Below the pieces are notes generated by a model. The model was not told where the DNA came from, made no database searches, and was given only the letters and a program-made list of their open reading frames with translations. From Streptomyces hyderabadensis (GTDB lineage Bacteria > Actinomycetota > Actinomycetes > Streptomycetales > Streptomycetaceae), in NCBI RefSeq assembly GCF_020404845.1, contig NZ_JAIOJZ010000025.1, positions 50,720-114,719 of the forward strand: a stretch of 64,000 nt of DNA, read 5' to 3'. Position numbers and translations under genes: made by a program. Positions 53,127 through 61,433 of this stretch are shown here, one piece after another; position 1 is the first letter of the stretch; the number at the start of each line of letters is the position of its first letter.

Positions 53127-53336
53127 ATGTCCCGCCTGGCGGACAACGTCGAGGCGATCCAACTCGGCACGGCGGCTGAGCTCCTGGAGGAAGCCGATGA
53201 AACCCTCAACGACCGCGACGTGCCCCTTGACGAGATGCGGCACTTGGCAAACGAGCTGAGCGGGGCTCTCCGAGAGGTCCTCCGCGTTGCCACCAGCCGC
53301 GGTCATCTCCTGGCGGTCGGCGAACCGCGCCCCTGA
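53127..53336 (+). CDS. Small conserved hypothetical protein, 69 aa from the first ATG
   Basis: ATG 53127 gives a helical protein (SRLADNVEAIQLGTAAELLE, then RHLANELSGALREVLRVA). The same frame upstream also looks coding, reading NELRLLPWSGPEGKPCYLS before GGYMSRLAD, as in homologues I have in memory whose start is about 30 residues earlier, but no ATG, GTG or TTG exists there; an ACG at about 53059 stands where a start would be expected. Either the start has mutated or the gene uses the internal ATG. Confidence 0.6.
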   Translation: MSRLADNVEAIQLGTAAELLEEADETLNDRDVPLDEMRHLANELSGALREVLRVATSRGHLLAVGEPRP

Positions 53337-53424
53337 GACCACCAAGAGCGGCTGTCCGCGGCAGACACTCCTTGACGCGCAGGCAGAGAAGCCCGTCTAC
53401 TGATCAAGATCCACTCGCCTGACT

Positions 53425-53462
53425 AAGCCCACGGCTCTGTCAAGTTCAGATTCCGTGGGCTT
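53425..53462. terminator. Terminator hairpin
   Basis: AAGCCCACGG (53425-53434) pairs perfectly with CCGTGGGCTT (53453-53462), followed by CTGTCG. It closes the small-gene operon and lies 48 bases from the convergent split gene. Confidence 0.75.
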
Positions 53463-53510
53463 CTGTCGCAAGTCGCCATGAGACGGAAACCGAGACGAAC
53501 TGCCGCCCAG

Positions 53511-54328
53511 CTAGGCCACGGACTTACCTTCGGCCCGCTCGGCCGTGCCGATTACATAGTCCATCACTACTCGCGTGTACTCCCACAGGGCTGCCAGCAG
53601 GTCCGTGACGCCGAAGGCACGGCCATCGGGCAAGACGACTTGGACCTGAGCCGTAATGCTGTACCGTCCCTGGACGGACTTGATGCGGCCATTGGTCCGA
53701 TGCCGGAGCAGGACGGCCCCATCTTCAAAGAGAGCAACAATCACCTCAGTGTCGGGCGGCACGCTAGCGGCTGCCCCCTCCTCAGTTTCAAACTCGACTG
53801 ATGGCGCGTGCTCGACGGTCTGCGGTGCCAAGTCAGGCTTGACCTGTAGATGGTGCTTGGTGCTGTTGTCTAGGTCGCGCAGAACAACAGCAGGTCTTCA
53901 TCCAGGGTGCCGCCGCGCTGGAGCCGCTGGAACGGCTGCACCTCCTCCAGAGCGTCGCGGCACCAGTCGGCCATGCAAGCCAACGCCTTCTGCCGGCTCT
54001 TCCACTCCTTGGGTGTCCCGCTGATGGGGAACATGAGCGCTTTGAGTCGCTTCTCATCCGTTACACCAGATTGCCGCGCGATGGCCACGATCAGATTGTT
54101 GAGGGTGGCCCGGAGGTGGTTGATCGCTTCTCCGAAGCGGAAGCCCCAATCGGCGAGTGGCGGAGGGTGAGACACCTGGAGCTGTAGCTCCCAGCTAAGC
54201 CGATCCTCGGCCATGCGCGCTCGTACACCAAAGGGGTTGCTGCCGGCCCAAGCTTGGATGTCGGCCGACAACCCCGCTCCAAGTTGGTGTGCTCGCGCCA
54301 GTCGGCTAATTTGGTCCGAGAAATCCAC
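53511..54328 (-). pseudogene. Hypothetical protein gene split by a frameshift
   Basis: Two adjacent minus-strand frames are the halves of one gene. The first (start GTG 54328) reads DFSDQISRLARAHQLGAG, LSWELQLQVSHPPPL, FGEAINHLRATLNNLIVAIA and ends abruptly after DEDLLLFCAT. If one base is added near 53885, the frame continues LRDLDNSTKHHLQVKPDLAP and then into the second frame (FETEEGAAASVPPD, LLRHRTNGRI, SITAQVQVVLPDG). The full span of 818 bases is one short of a multiple of three. The joined product is a helical protein of about 272 residues found in Streptomyces accessory DNA, function unknown. A sequencing error is possible. Confidence 0.75.
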
Positions 54329-54583
54329 TTTGCGCCCTAACTCCCGCTGCTTGGCGCTACCTTACTGCCATCCTCCCGTCGGATACATCCCGTTTTTGCG
54401 TACCACTAGCCGCAGACTTTGGGCCCCTTCGATCGCAGCAACGAGACCGCAACTTGGGAAGCTGAGTAGGCTCTGGCGCTGGTCAGAACCGCAGTTTGAC
54501 CGCACCGGGCGGCATGGCTGTGGCACGCGCCGTCACGCGCATCTTCTCTTGATCAGCTCATGAACTGCGGTGCCCTCCGCTGG

Positions 54584-56047
54584 TTAGCTTGTGGATCGCC
54601 GAACCACTCGAACCCGCAGACCTGTCCCGTCGTTCCCGACTGAGACCGCATGATGCGCGATGCGACTCCCAGCCGCTCTGTCGGAGATGGATTGCCATGC
54701 GTCGCGTAGTCGATGAGCCCGTCTCAGATAGGAACTGATCTTGCCCTCCCGAAGACTTTCGTACATCCCCTTCTCGACGCCTCTGAATATTTCTAGAGAT
54801 GCACCATTGGGGAGCGGCATCGAGTACTCAACACCGATAAACTTATGCGAGTGAATCCTGAAGTCGGAACTTACCGTGAAGTCTTGCCAGTCCGGCGTCA
54901 AACCATCTATCGGAAGACGTTCGCACTCGCTGGCTCTTGTGGTGGCGAACTGCGAAGCCGAGCTATTGTCACCAGCGAATCTCAAGATGGAATGAGCGGC
55001 ATTTCTCGCAAGAGTGCGGAATAGCCATTTCCTACCGTCCTCAGGTATCCGGAAAACGACTGGCAGATCATCCACGTTCGCTTCATAGCCGGCACGAGCG
55101 GATCGAAGCTCCTCCTCGCTTGCATCACTCCCTACACCGGATAATTCTCTTCGCCGCGCCATAAATTGCTCGAAAGTCGGCCTGCCTGACGTCCACTGCT
55201 GCGGCCCTGGATCCTCTGATACCAGTTCATCGAACTGGTCATACTCGCCAGCCCACAGATCATCATCACCAGGTGGATCAAAAACATTAACCGATATTCC
55301 CGCCATGGAGAGGCGGGAGGCCACTATAAGACTTGGCAAGGTTCGCGAGCCCAACTCAATGGAACCCACCTGCAAAGAAGCCGTGGCTAGTTGCTGCCTG
55401 GCATGATATGCACTTCCATGCGTTCCTTTACATTCTAGCGCATACACTTTGCAGCCTGATGTTCCACCTCCAGCACGCTGCCCAACCAGAAAGTAGTCCG
55501 GGCGCATTGTTGCCTTATTCTTCTGCCGGACTGGCCCTACTCCATCGATGAAACCCGAGTGCAAGGCCACGTCCACATCGACACTAGAGAACAGCCAGCC
55601 CGGGTATTGACGCTCAAGTATCCGTTTGGCGACCACCAACGCCAAACCAATACCCAATTGCTCCGATTGGGCTACCTTGTGATGGTGAACTACGTCAGAG
55701 CCGCTCTTAGTTAAGGCCAGGATTCTCTTCTGATTGCTCCTCAGGGTTGCACAGTAACGCACATGAGCCCAGTGACGGGCTATGTCCGCAAACGGCGAGG
55801 CTGTAACGAAAGTGGTCGCTAACCCCAACTCACGTAGTACTTCTGCCGGGCTAGATACGATCCCGTTCAACAGGGAAGGCTCGATTGGGTATACCGGCTT
55901 TCGATACAAATAGGAAGCTCCGCGTTTGGGGCCGATTCTTTCGCGAGCTTCTCTCTCGACTTCTTCCGCGAGTCCCGGCTCAGAGTTCACGACGAGGTTG
56001 GCAGGAGTTCCCAAATCTTGCACCAATGAACTGAAGTCCACGCGCAT
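54584..56047 (-). CDS. Predicted PD-(D/E)XK nuclease-like protein, 487 aa; candidate defence effector
   Basis: Start ATG 56047 (the frame also offers TTG 56056). The gene is clearly AT-richer than its surroundings, with codons rare in Streptomyces and a TTA leucine codon at 55712-55714, so translation may depend on the bldA tRNA. The central region has the restriction-endonuclease-like pattern: RPDYFLV (Asp about 184), then KVYALECKGTH (Glu 205, Lys 207), preceded by a helix with SEQLGIGLALVVAKRILE (Glu about 129). That is a credible PD-(D/E)XK active site. N- and C-terminal domains are unfamiliar. It faces away from the HEPN gene across a 523-base gap. Nuclease activity is predicted, not proven. 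Confidence 0.65.
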   Translation of the reverse strand: MRVDFSSLVQDLGTPANLVVNSEPGLAEEVEREARERIGPKRGASYLYRKPVYPIEPSLLNGIVSSPAEVLRELGLATTFVTASPFADIARHWAHVRYCATLRSNQKRILALTKSGSDVVHHHKVAQSEQLGIGLALVVAKRILERQYPGWLFSSVDVDVALHSGFIDGVGPVRQKNKATMRPDYFLVGQRAGGGTSGCKVYALECKGTHGSAYHARQQLATASLQVGSIELGSRTLPSLIVASRLSMAGISVNVFDPPGDDDLWAGEYDQFDELVSEDPGPQQWTSGRPTFEQFMARRRELSGVGSDASEEELRSARAGYEANVDDLPVVFRIPEDGRKWLFRTLARNAAHSILRFAGDNSSASQFATTRASECERLPIDGLTPDWQDFTVSSDFRIHSHKFIGVEYSMPLPNGASLEIFRGVEKGMYESLREGKISSYLRRAHRLRDAWQSISDRAAGSRIAHHAVSVGNDGTGLRVRVVRRSTS

Positions 56048-56570
56048 TACCCCCAATGCAGTTGCGCCCTCTAGGGATCCTGACGGTAAGTTGCTAGGCT
56101 CAGGGGCGCAAGAGCACCTCCCAGGCGCACGGTTGCAGGGACGCTGCTCCAGTTAGCGCCTCCTGCCGCCCGCTTGGGCAATTAAAGGAGTAGTACAGAC
56201 GGCTTGCCGGCTCCGGCAAGCTCAGCCTGAGCCGTACGACTGAGAGACTCCAGGCCTAGCTGCCCCTGCAGTAGCTGCCCCTGCAGCTTCGCCCCGCAGC
56301 CGTCGGTAGCTTGTGCAGCATGGGGCCGCTCGCTGATACACGCCTTGTACAGCCGCAACTGATCACCGACGGCCGTGACCTGCCGGCCGCCTTATCGATC
56401 AACGTCCTGACCTGCTGCTGAGCTGTCGGTAGCTGTCGACGTTGGTCAACACTGAGCGCCCTTCCACGGCCCTAGGACGGCCCGGGAGGGCACTCTCGTT
56501 CATACCCTGCGGCAAAGACTCAGGCCGTCGGCGTCTACGGGCGTATCCTTGACGCGGCAAGGGGGAGGGT
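56048..56570. promoter_or_regulatory. Long divergent intergenic region with tandem repeats and a hairpin
   Basis: This gap between the nuclease-like and HEPN genes should hold both promoters. It has a hairpin GCTTGCCGG / CCGGCAAGC (56202-56221), two perfect tandem copies of TAGCTGCCCCTGCAG (56257-56286), and the word GTCGGTAGCT twice (near 56303 and 56424). No gene is evident; the antisense frame at its right end lacks coding character. A small RNA cannot be excluded. Confidence 0.5.
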
Positions 56571-58220
56571 ATGCAAAAAGACGCGAGTAGCAACGTCGAG
56601 AACTCCGATGCGAATGAACTTATTCCGACTCTCAGCGGAGCCTACGGAATTCGTTTTCTACACTTCGTGCTAGCTCTGCCCGATTCATGGGAGGAGGGGG
56701 ACGGACTCTCGACCGAGCAAACTGATGCGGCGATCGCTTTGTACAGCTGGCTGCAGGCTTTTCAGCACATGGATGCGCCGAATCGATGGATAAATCTGGC
56801 ATCTTTTTCCACTAGGCGACTGATGCGCGCGGACATATCTAACGCATCGGCGCTTAGAGAGATATGCGGCGGCGACCTGGAAATTCCGCAAGGCGATGAA
56901 GGGGATGAGGTTCATCGTATTCTGTCCGGCTACGCTAGAGACGCCTATCCTGCGTTTCTTATCAAACGTCCGGATGAAGAATGGGCCATGGGTGGGTTCT
57001 TCTATCATCCCGATGATCGAGAGGAGGTCGAGTTTTACAGAGGTGTACTCAAGGATGCCCAGCTGAAATACCTATTCCCTGAGTATGTGGACAAGAATCC
57101 GGATGAGCTCGACTACTCCACATTGCGTAACGTCGACTCATTGCTTTACTTTGAATCTGGTCAAGGCGGTAGCTATCAACTACCACTTTTGGCTTCACAC
57201 CTTATCAACTCGGCCTATATGCGATGCGCCGTTGCGGGTGACGACAGTTTCGACGCATACATGGCTACTATCGCCCAAAACCTGGCTGATGCTCGAGGCA
57301 TGGCGGCTGGGCGGACGGCGAAGGTTCCCGTAATATTGGGTTTCTCTAATGTTTCGATTTCTGATATTGATCGGATCGAACTCCCTTCAGGTCATCTGAG
57401 GAGAGTCTCGTCCCTGGATGCATGCTTCCTCCCGACCCAACCATCTATCGATGCGCTGCTTGTACTCGATGTGCCGGTGAAGCTTGCCGTCAAAGCCAAG
57501 CATCCGAGGAATGATGAGGAACACGGTGACGAAGTGTGGAATCGCGCTCAGAGTTCATTCCAGAATTGGCGTAATTCCCTGCAGTGGAAAACAGACTGCC
57601 ATCGTTTGGCTTTCATGCTTGCCGACAGCGACAGTCACCGTGCTGGCGCAATTCAGGTTTTGCAAGCCGTCATCAACCCTCTTCAGGGATCCGCCTTTAT
57701 GTCGTGGAGTGATGGCAGAGTGCAAACGTCTGCCACGACGGTTAACATCGATGCCGGAAGGGTGGATGGTATCCGTGGTTGGGTTGAGAACGTAACAGCT
57801 CTGCATCCGCGTTCACTGCGAGTAGCAATGCGCCGGATTCTGTCAGCTGCGAGCTCACGCACGGATCCCTCAGATGCTCTGGTGGATGCCGTCCTAGCCT
57901 GGGAGAACATGTTCAGTGACTCGCCGGAGACCTCGCTTCGCGTATGCGGGTCCCTTTCCCTTTTGCTGGAACCTGTTGATCGGGGCAGGCGGAGGGCACT
58001 AGTCAAAGAATTGACCGACATTTATTCGACTCGAAGCGCCATCGTTCATGGGAACGCAAGAGAGCCGAGCGCTGAAGTGATTTTCGCGGACGGTGACAGA
58101 GCGCTTGCGGTCGCTGTGAAAGCGATGCGTAAGTTGTACGAGAACCCGGATCTTTTGAGATCTCAGAATGCGAGCGCAAGGGGGAAGGAAGTGTTGCTGG
58201 GGCTCGTTGATATTCGCTAG
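56571..58220 (+). CDS. HEPN-motif protein, 549 aa; candidate abortive-infection RNase
   Basis: Start ATG 56571 just after AAGGGGGAGGG. The gene uses codons such as CTA, ATA and AGA that are rare in this genome, a mark of recent acquisition. The C-terminal domain (about residues 420-540) is the Apea-like HEPN type: a helix LVDAVLAWENMFSDSPETSL, then RRRALVKELTDIYSTRSAIVHG, which contains the RNase signature R-4X-H (Arg 488, His 493). The first 400 residues are an unfamiliar domain that may sense the trigger or bind the partner. HEPN proteins commonly act as toxins or abortive-infection RNases. Divergent partner of the nuclease-like gene. Confidence 0.68.
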   Translation: MQKDASSNVENSDANELIPTLSGAYGIRFLHFVLALPDSWEEGDGLSTEQTDAAIALYSWLQAFQHMDAPNRWINLASFSTRRLMRADISNASALREICGGDLEIPQGDEGDEVHRILSGYARDAYPAFLIKRPDEEWAMGGFFYHPDDREEVEFYRGVLKDAQLKYLFPEYVDKNPDELDYSTLRNVDSLLYFESGQGGSYQLPLLASHLINSAYMRCAVAGDDSFDAYMATIAQNLADARGMAAGRTAKVPVILGFSNVSISDIDRIELPSGHLRRVSSLDACFLPTQPSIDALLVLDVPVKLAVKAKHPRNDEEHGDEVWNRAQSSFQNWRNSLQWKTDCHRLAFMLADSDSHRAGAIQVLQAVINPLQGSAFMSWSDGRVQTSATTVNIDAGRVDGIRGWVENVTALHPRSLRVAMRRILSAASSRTDPSDALVDAVLAWENMFSDSPETSLRVCGSLSLLLEPVDRGRRRALVKELTDIYSTRSAIVHGNAREPSAEVIFADGDRALAVAVKAMRKLYENPDLLRSQNASARGKEVLLGLVDIR

Positions 58221-58314
58221 AAGGTGGCGAGTTGCGCTGATAGTTCTGGTCGGTTAAGGGCCTGGTCGGAGAGGCTTGCACGGCGTTTAGGTCGGCGGAG
58301 CGGCTTTGGGCTGG

Positions 58315-58434
58315 AGCTGCTTTGGGGCGAGTGATCTTGGCCCCGTAAGCTTCCGGCGAGTCGGGCAGTCTGTGGACCTGCCCGTTAAAGCACGACGTTG
58401 GGGCCAAGATCTTAGAGGCTCGCCCCAAAGAGCT
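58315..58434. mobile_element. 120-bp palindromic MITE-like element
   Basis: The element is bounded by AGCT and has long arms: CTTTGGGGCGAG (58320-58331) with CTCGCCCCAAAG (58419-58430), and GATCTTGGCCCC (58333-58344) with GGGGCCAAGATC (58400-58411). The centre holds a smaller hairpin CGGGCAG / CTGCCCG. It carries no gene and stands directly upstream of the IS5-family transposase gene. Confidence 0.75.
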
Positions 58435-58450
58435 CGTAACGCGATCTTGA

Positions 58451-59313
58451 GTGGGTGTGCTGGTCGAGCGTGTCCGGTGTGATGATCTGGCCGTTGTTGC
58501 TCGTGTGAGTACTCGGCCGTGGATCGTGGACGATGCCCTGTGGGCAGTGATCAAGCCGCTGCTGCCGCCCTGGCCTGAGCGGTCGCCGGGACCGAAGCCG
58601 GTGGACGACCGGTTATGCCTGCAGGGCATCCTGTACGTCCTGCACCAGGACATCGCCTGGCAACTGTTGCCCCTGGAGTTGGGGTTCGGCTCCGGACAGA
58701 CCTGCTGGCGGCGCCTGAACCGCTGGCAACAGGCGGGCGTCTTCAAGCAGCTGCACCGCATCCTGCTCGCGAGACTGAACACGGCCGGCGAACTCGGCTG
58801 GTCTCGCGCATGCATGGACGGTTCCTACGTCCGTGCGAAAAGGGGGGAGCCGCAACCGGTCCGTCGCCGGTCGACCGGCGGAAGACGGGCAGCAAGCACC
58901 ACCTGGTCTGCGACGGGAAGGGCACCCCACTCCACGTCATCACGACCGCGGCAAACGTCAACGACATCACTCAGCCCCTCGCCCTGATCGACGGCATCCC
59001 GCCGGTGGCCGGACGAGTCGGCGCTCCCCGCCAACGGCCAGAGGCTGTGCTCGGCGACAAGGCGTACGACTCCCGGGCCGTCCGCCGCGAACTGCGCAAG
59101 CGCCGGATCATGCCCGTCATCTCCCGCAAGGGTGCCCCGAACATCAAGGGCCTAGGCAAGCTCCGCTATGTCGTCGAGCAGACCTTCGCCTTGCTCCACC
59201 AGTTCAAACGCCTCGCCGTCCGATGGGAGCGCTGCCTCGAACTCCACGACGCACTGGTCTCATTGGGCTGCAGCCTCATCTGCTGGAGGCGCCTCAAGAA
59301 GACCGGAGCATGA
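58451..59313 (+). mobile_element. IS5-family transposase, two frames joined by a -1 frameshift site
   Basis: The first frame (GTG 58451 or GTG 58505) encodes the N-terminal region WIVDDALWAVIKPLLPPWPE to MDGSYVRAK. The second frame, -1 relative to it, encodes KGGAATGPSPVDRRKTGSKH to the stop at 59313. The switch occurs at AAAAGGGGGG (58838-58847), a slippery run of the kind used for programmed frameshifting in the IS427 group; slipping by -1 gives RAKKGGAATGPSP, the normal family sequence. The DDE triad is intact across the join: MDGSYV, LGDKAYDS and VEQTFALL. I could not identify terminal inverted repeats, so exact IS ends are open. Confidence 0.82.
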
Positions 59314-59328
59314 GCTTGCGCCGCACTT

Positions 59329-59775
59329 CTAGGAGTTCCGGCTCACGATTGAGTTGGCGTATGACGCGAGATCGTGGACCCATATCTGCAGGCGCCGTCT
59401 CCTGAGCGCATCCAAGAGGGGAAGGGTGTGCCGATAGGTCGCTGACCAGGTGATATTGGTGCCGCCGTGGAGGGCAGGGTCCAAGTCCACGGCCCCCCGA
59501 TGAGACGTGAACAGCCCTGCAGCCTGCTCGTAACTGAACCGCTGGTCGGGAATCATCTCGACGACGCGCTCGCGGAAGCACACACGCCCAGTGCGAGAAC
59601 GGATGGTGCGGACGTCACCAACGCGTGCCGGTCGGTCGACTCCCGCAGGCACGTCCCACCCGACGTCGGCGTAGGCCGACCACGCCGGCCAGGATTCCGC
59701 CTCCAGGAGCGCCTCGTACACGAGGGCGGCAGAGGCCGATGAGTGCGAGGACGCGGAGATAGCAAGGGACGACAC
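59329..59775 (-). CDS. SRPBCC (polyketide cyclase/START-like) protein, 148 aa
   Basis: Start GTG 59775. The helix-grip fold is visible in SHSSASAALVYEALLEAESW, the strand RARVGDVRTIRSRTGRV (approximate), VCFRERVVEMIPDQRFSYEQ and GGTNITWSATYRHTLPLL. Members bind hydrophobic ligands. The gene ends 15 bases after the transposase stop, and its N-terminal end abuts the truncated integrase, so insertions occurred on both sides yet the frame is intact. Confidence 0.8.
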   Translation of the reverse strand: MSSLAISASSHSSASAALVYEALLEAESWPAWSAYADVGWDVPAGVDRPARVGDVRTIRSRTGRVCFRERVVEMIPDQRFSYEQAAGLFTSHRGAVDLDPALHGGTNITWSATYRHTLPLLDALRRRRLQIWVHDLASYANSIVSRNS

Positions 59776-59822
59776 ACGGGCAAGGGTAGGCCGCCTCTCA
59801 CCATGATCGTGTTACCAGCTCT

Positions 59823-60200
59823 AAGGTCACTCACCAGCTCCTCTTCACCAGCGGTATCGGCGCAGCCATCTGGAGCCAGGCGTTTAACGACCAGTCCTGG
59901 AAGCCCGCTCTCGCCTCCGCCGGCATCATCCCGGCCCCCGAGAAGGGCAAGCGCTACGCCGCCGCTCGCGAACACGGCATGCACGCGCTCCGGCACTTCT
60001 ACGCCTCGGTCCTCCTGGACGCTGGGCAGAGCATCAAGGCCCTGAGTCTGTACCTCGGTCACAGCGACCCGGGGTTCACCCTCCGGGTCTACACGCACCT
60101 CATGCCGTCCAGCGAGACGCGGACCCGGAAAGCCATCTCCGCGATGTACCGGGCCGCCGGTCACGCTCACGACGGCCCAGAGACGGCCCAGGCTGCCTGA
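59823..60200 (+). pseudogene. C-terminal stump of a tyrosine-family integrase
   Basis: The frame encodes only the catalytic C-terminus of a site-specific recombinase: LLFTSGIGAAIWSQAFND, then HGMHALRHFYASVLLDAG, which holds the HxxR box, YLGHSDPGFTLRVYTHLMP with the second His and the nucleophile Tyr, and a short tail. The first two thirds, including the first catalytic Arg, are absent; no coding match is seen upstream of about 59823. It sits 71 bases left of repeat copy 2, the place where an integrase gene lies next to an attachment site. No ATG starts the fragment before 59979. Inactive. Confidence 0.85.
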
Positions 60201-60271
60201 GACGGCCCCTCATCGGCGGGAAACCTGCTGGTGAGGGGCCTTTCCATGCCCGCTCGCGGTAAGTAACATCC

Positions 60272-60340
60272 CATCTTGCCGCACCGCCACCCCTGGGCGG
60301 AAACGCGTTCTCTGCGGGGGCTCTGACCTGGCCATTCCTG
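60272..60340. repeat. 69-bp intergenic element, copy 2
   Basis: Same length and orientation as copy 1, located between the integrase stump and the DUF6928 pseudogene. Differences cluster in the middle (TTCTCT in place of TTGGC) and near the right end. Here the core can form CCGCC / GGCGG around ACCCCTG. Confidence 0.8.
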
Positions 60341-60448
60341 GATGGCGTCCGAGCCGCGTGGCCGAGGCCGCTCCAGTGTCAGTACCTGGGGCTATGGTGC
60401 GTCCGCCAACGAGGGCGACGCTCTGGGGGAGGGGCTGTGGGAGCCAAA

Positions 60449-61195
60449 ATGGGACTGCTGGTGTGCGCCGACGGAGACGCCGCGGGAATGCTGCGTCAAG
60501 TGGGGGCGGCTGACCTTGTACGGACGACGGCCATGCTGCGGCGGCTCTATCCGGGCTGAGATCGATGAGTGCGAGGGTTCGAATCTCTCTGACGGCGTGT
60601 ACCCCGCCGAAGGGGACGGTGTACGCGGCCAGCTGGCCCGGCGTGGAGGTCGTGGGCGACCAGAGTCTGATGATCGACATCCCCTTCCGGGCTTCCGGAA
60701 CACCTGGTGGCGGCAAGCGCCGGCCGACGGCTCGTCCTTCACGCCATGCACAGCGCCGTCGACTGGCTGGCGTTCGCGGTGTGGAAGGACGGACGCCTCG
60801 TCCGCTCGCTGAGCCTCTCGCCGGACAGCGGCATCACCGAGAACATCGGCGAACCGCTCCCCTTCGAACTGCCTTACTGGGCCGGAGACCGTCCGGCGGA
60901 CATCGTCCCCTGGCCCGGCGAGGAGGAAGAGCCGTACGCCCTGCCCTTTCACCCCTTGGAGTTGGGCGAGGACGCGTTGCGCGCGCTCTGCGGCTTCGTC
61001 CAGGAGGGCCGACCCGAACCTGACGACGTCAACGCGGATGCCATCAGACTGCATGGCTTCCATGTGAGAGAGCCGAATGGGCCCGACTCCGCCGGACAGG
61101 AAGCAGAACTACGCACGGCCGCGGCAGCCATGGATCCGCCACGCTTCTACACCCTGGGACCTGACGGCGCACTGATCGAGCGGCCAGGCCCTTGA
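60449..61195 (+). pseudogene. DUF6928-like gene inactivated by three indels
   Basis: Read across frames, the sequence gives one protein of the Streptomyces family usually called DUF6928: MGLLVCADGDAAGMLRQVGA, RTTAMLRRLYPG, then EIDECEGSNLSDGVYPAEG, GTVYAASWPGVEVVGDQSL, and ASAGRRLVLHAMHSAVDWLA to LIERPGP. The changes are a loss of two bases near 60560, a gain of one near 60613 and a gain of one near 60690. The sum is zero, so start and end are in one frame, yet an early TGA (60558-60560) stops translation. The 3' part alone stays open from 60707. Confidence 0.8.
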
Positions 61196-61235
61196 CTCGA
61201 TCAAGTTTCTTCTGCTGAGTCCCAGCGGAACTCCT

Positions 61236-61433
61236 TCACCGAGTGATCGGGATCTCGTAAACGATCTCGCAGTGAGCCGCGGGCACCCCAATGTCCGCCG
61301 TCTCTACGGGCTGGCCGTCGTCGCTGTAGTAGGTCCGCCGGATGTGCGTAACGAGTGCGGCTTTCTGGATACCGAGTAGCGACGCCTCCTCGGCGGTCGC
61401 CTGCCTCGGCTCCGGCTCGGCTGCCTCTACCAC
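61236..61433 (-). pseudogene. Duplicated C-terminal tail of the GntR regulator
   Basis: Bases 61244-61413 repeat 50441-50610, the last 59 codons of the first gntR gene, with few changes (PEPRQATAEEASLLGIQKAA and VPAAHCEIVYEIPITR). The DNA-binding domain is missing. Homology stops sharply at about 61413, where a transposase-like fragment on the opposite strand begins. It is a non-functional remnant of a second copy of this locus. Confidence 0.88.

Noticed and set aside
54329..54583. Possible gene or RNA between the split gene and the nuclease-like gene
   Set aside because: I found no start with a binding site, no hairpin of note and no recognisable fragment.
56399..56593. 64-codon minus-strand ORF overlapping the HEPN gene start
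   Set aside because: No coding bias and it covers the ribosome-binding site of the real gene.
60585..60602. GGTTCGAATC resembles the T-arm of a tRNA
   Set aside because: It encodes EGSNL inside the DUF6928 pseudogene, and no acceptor or anticodon stems surround it.
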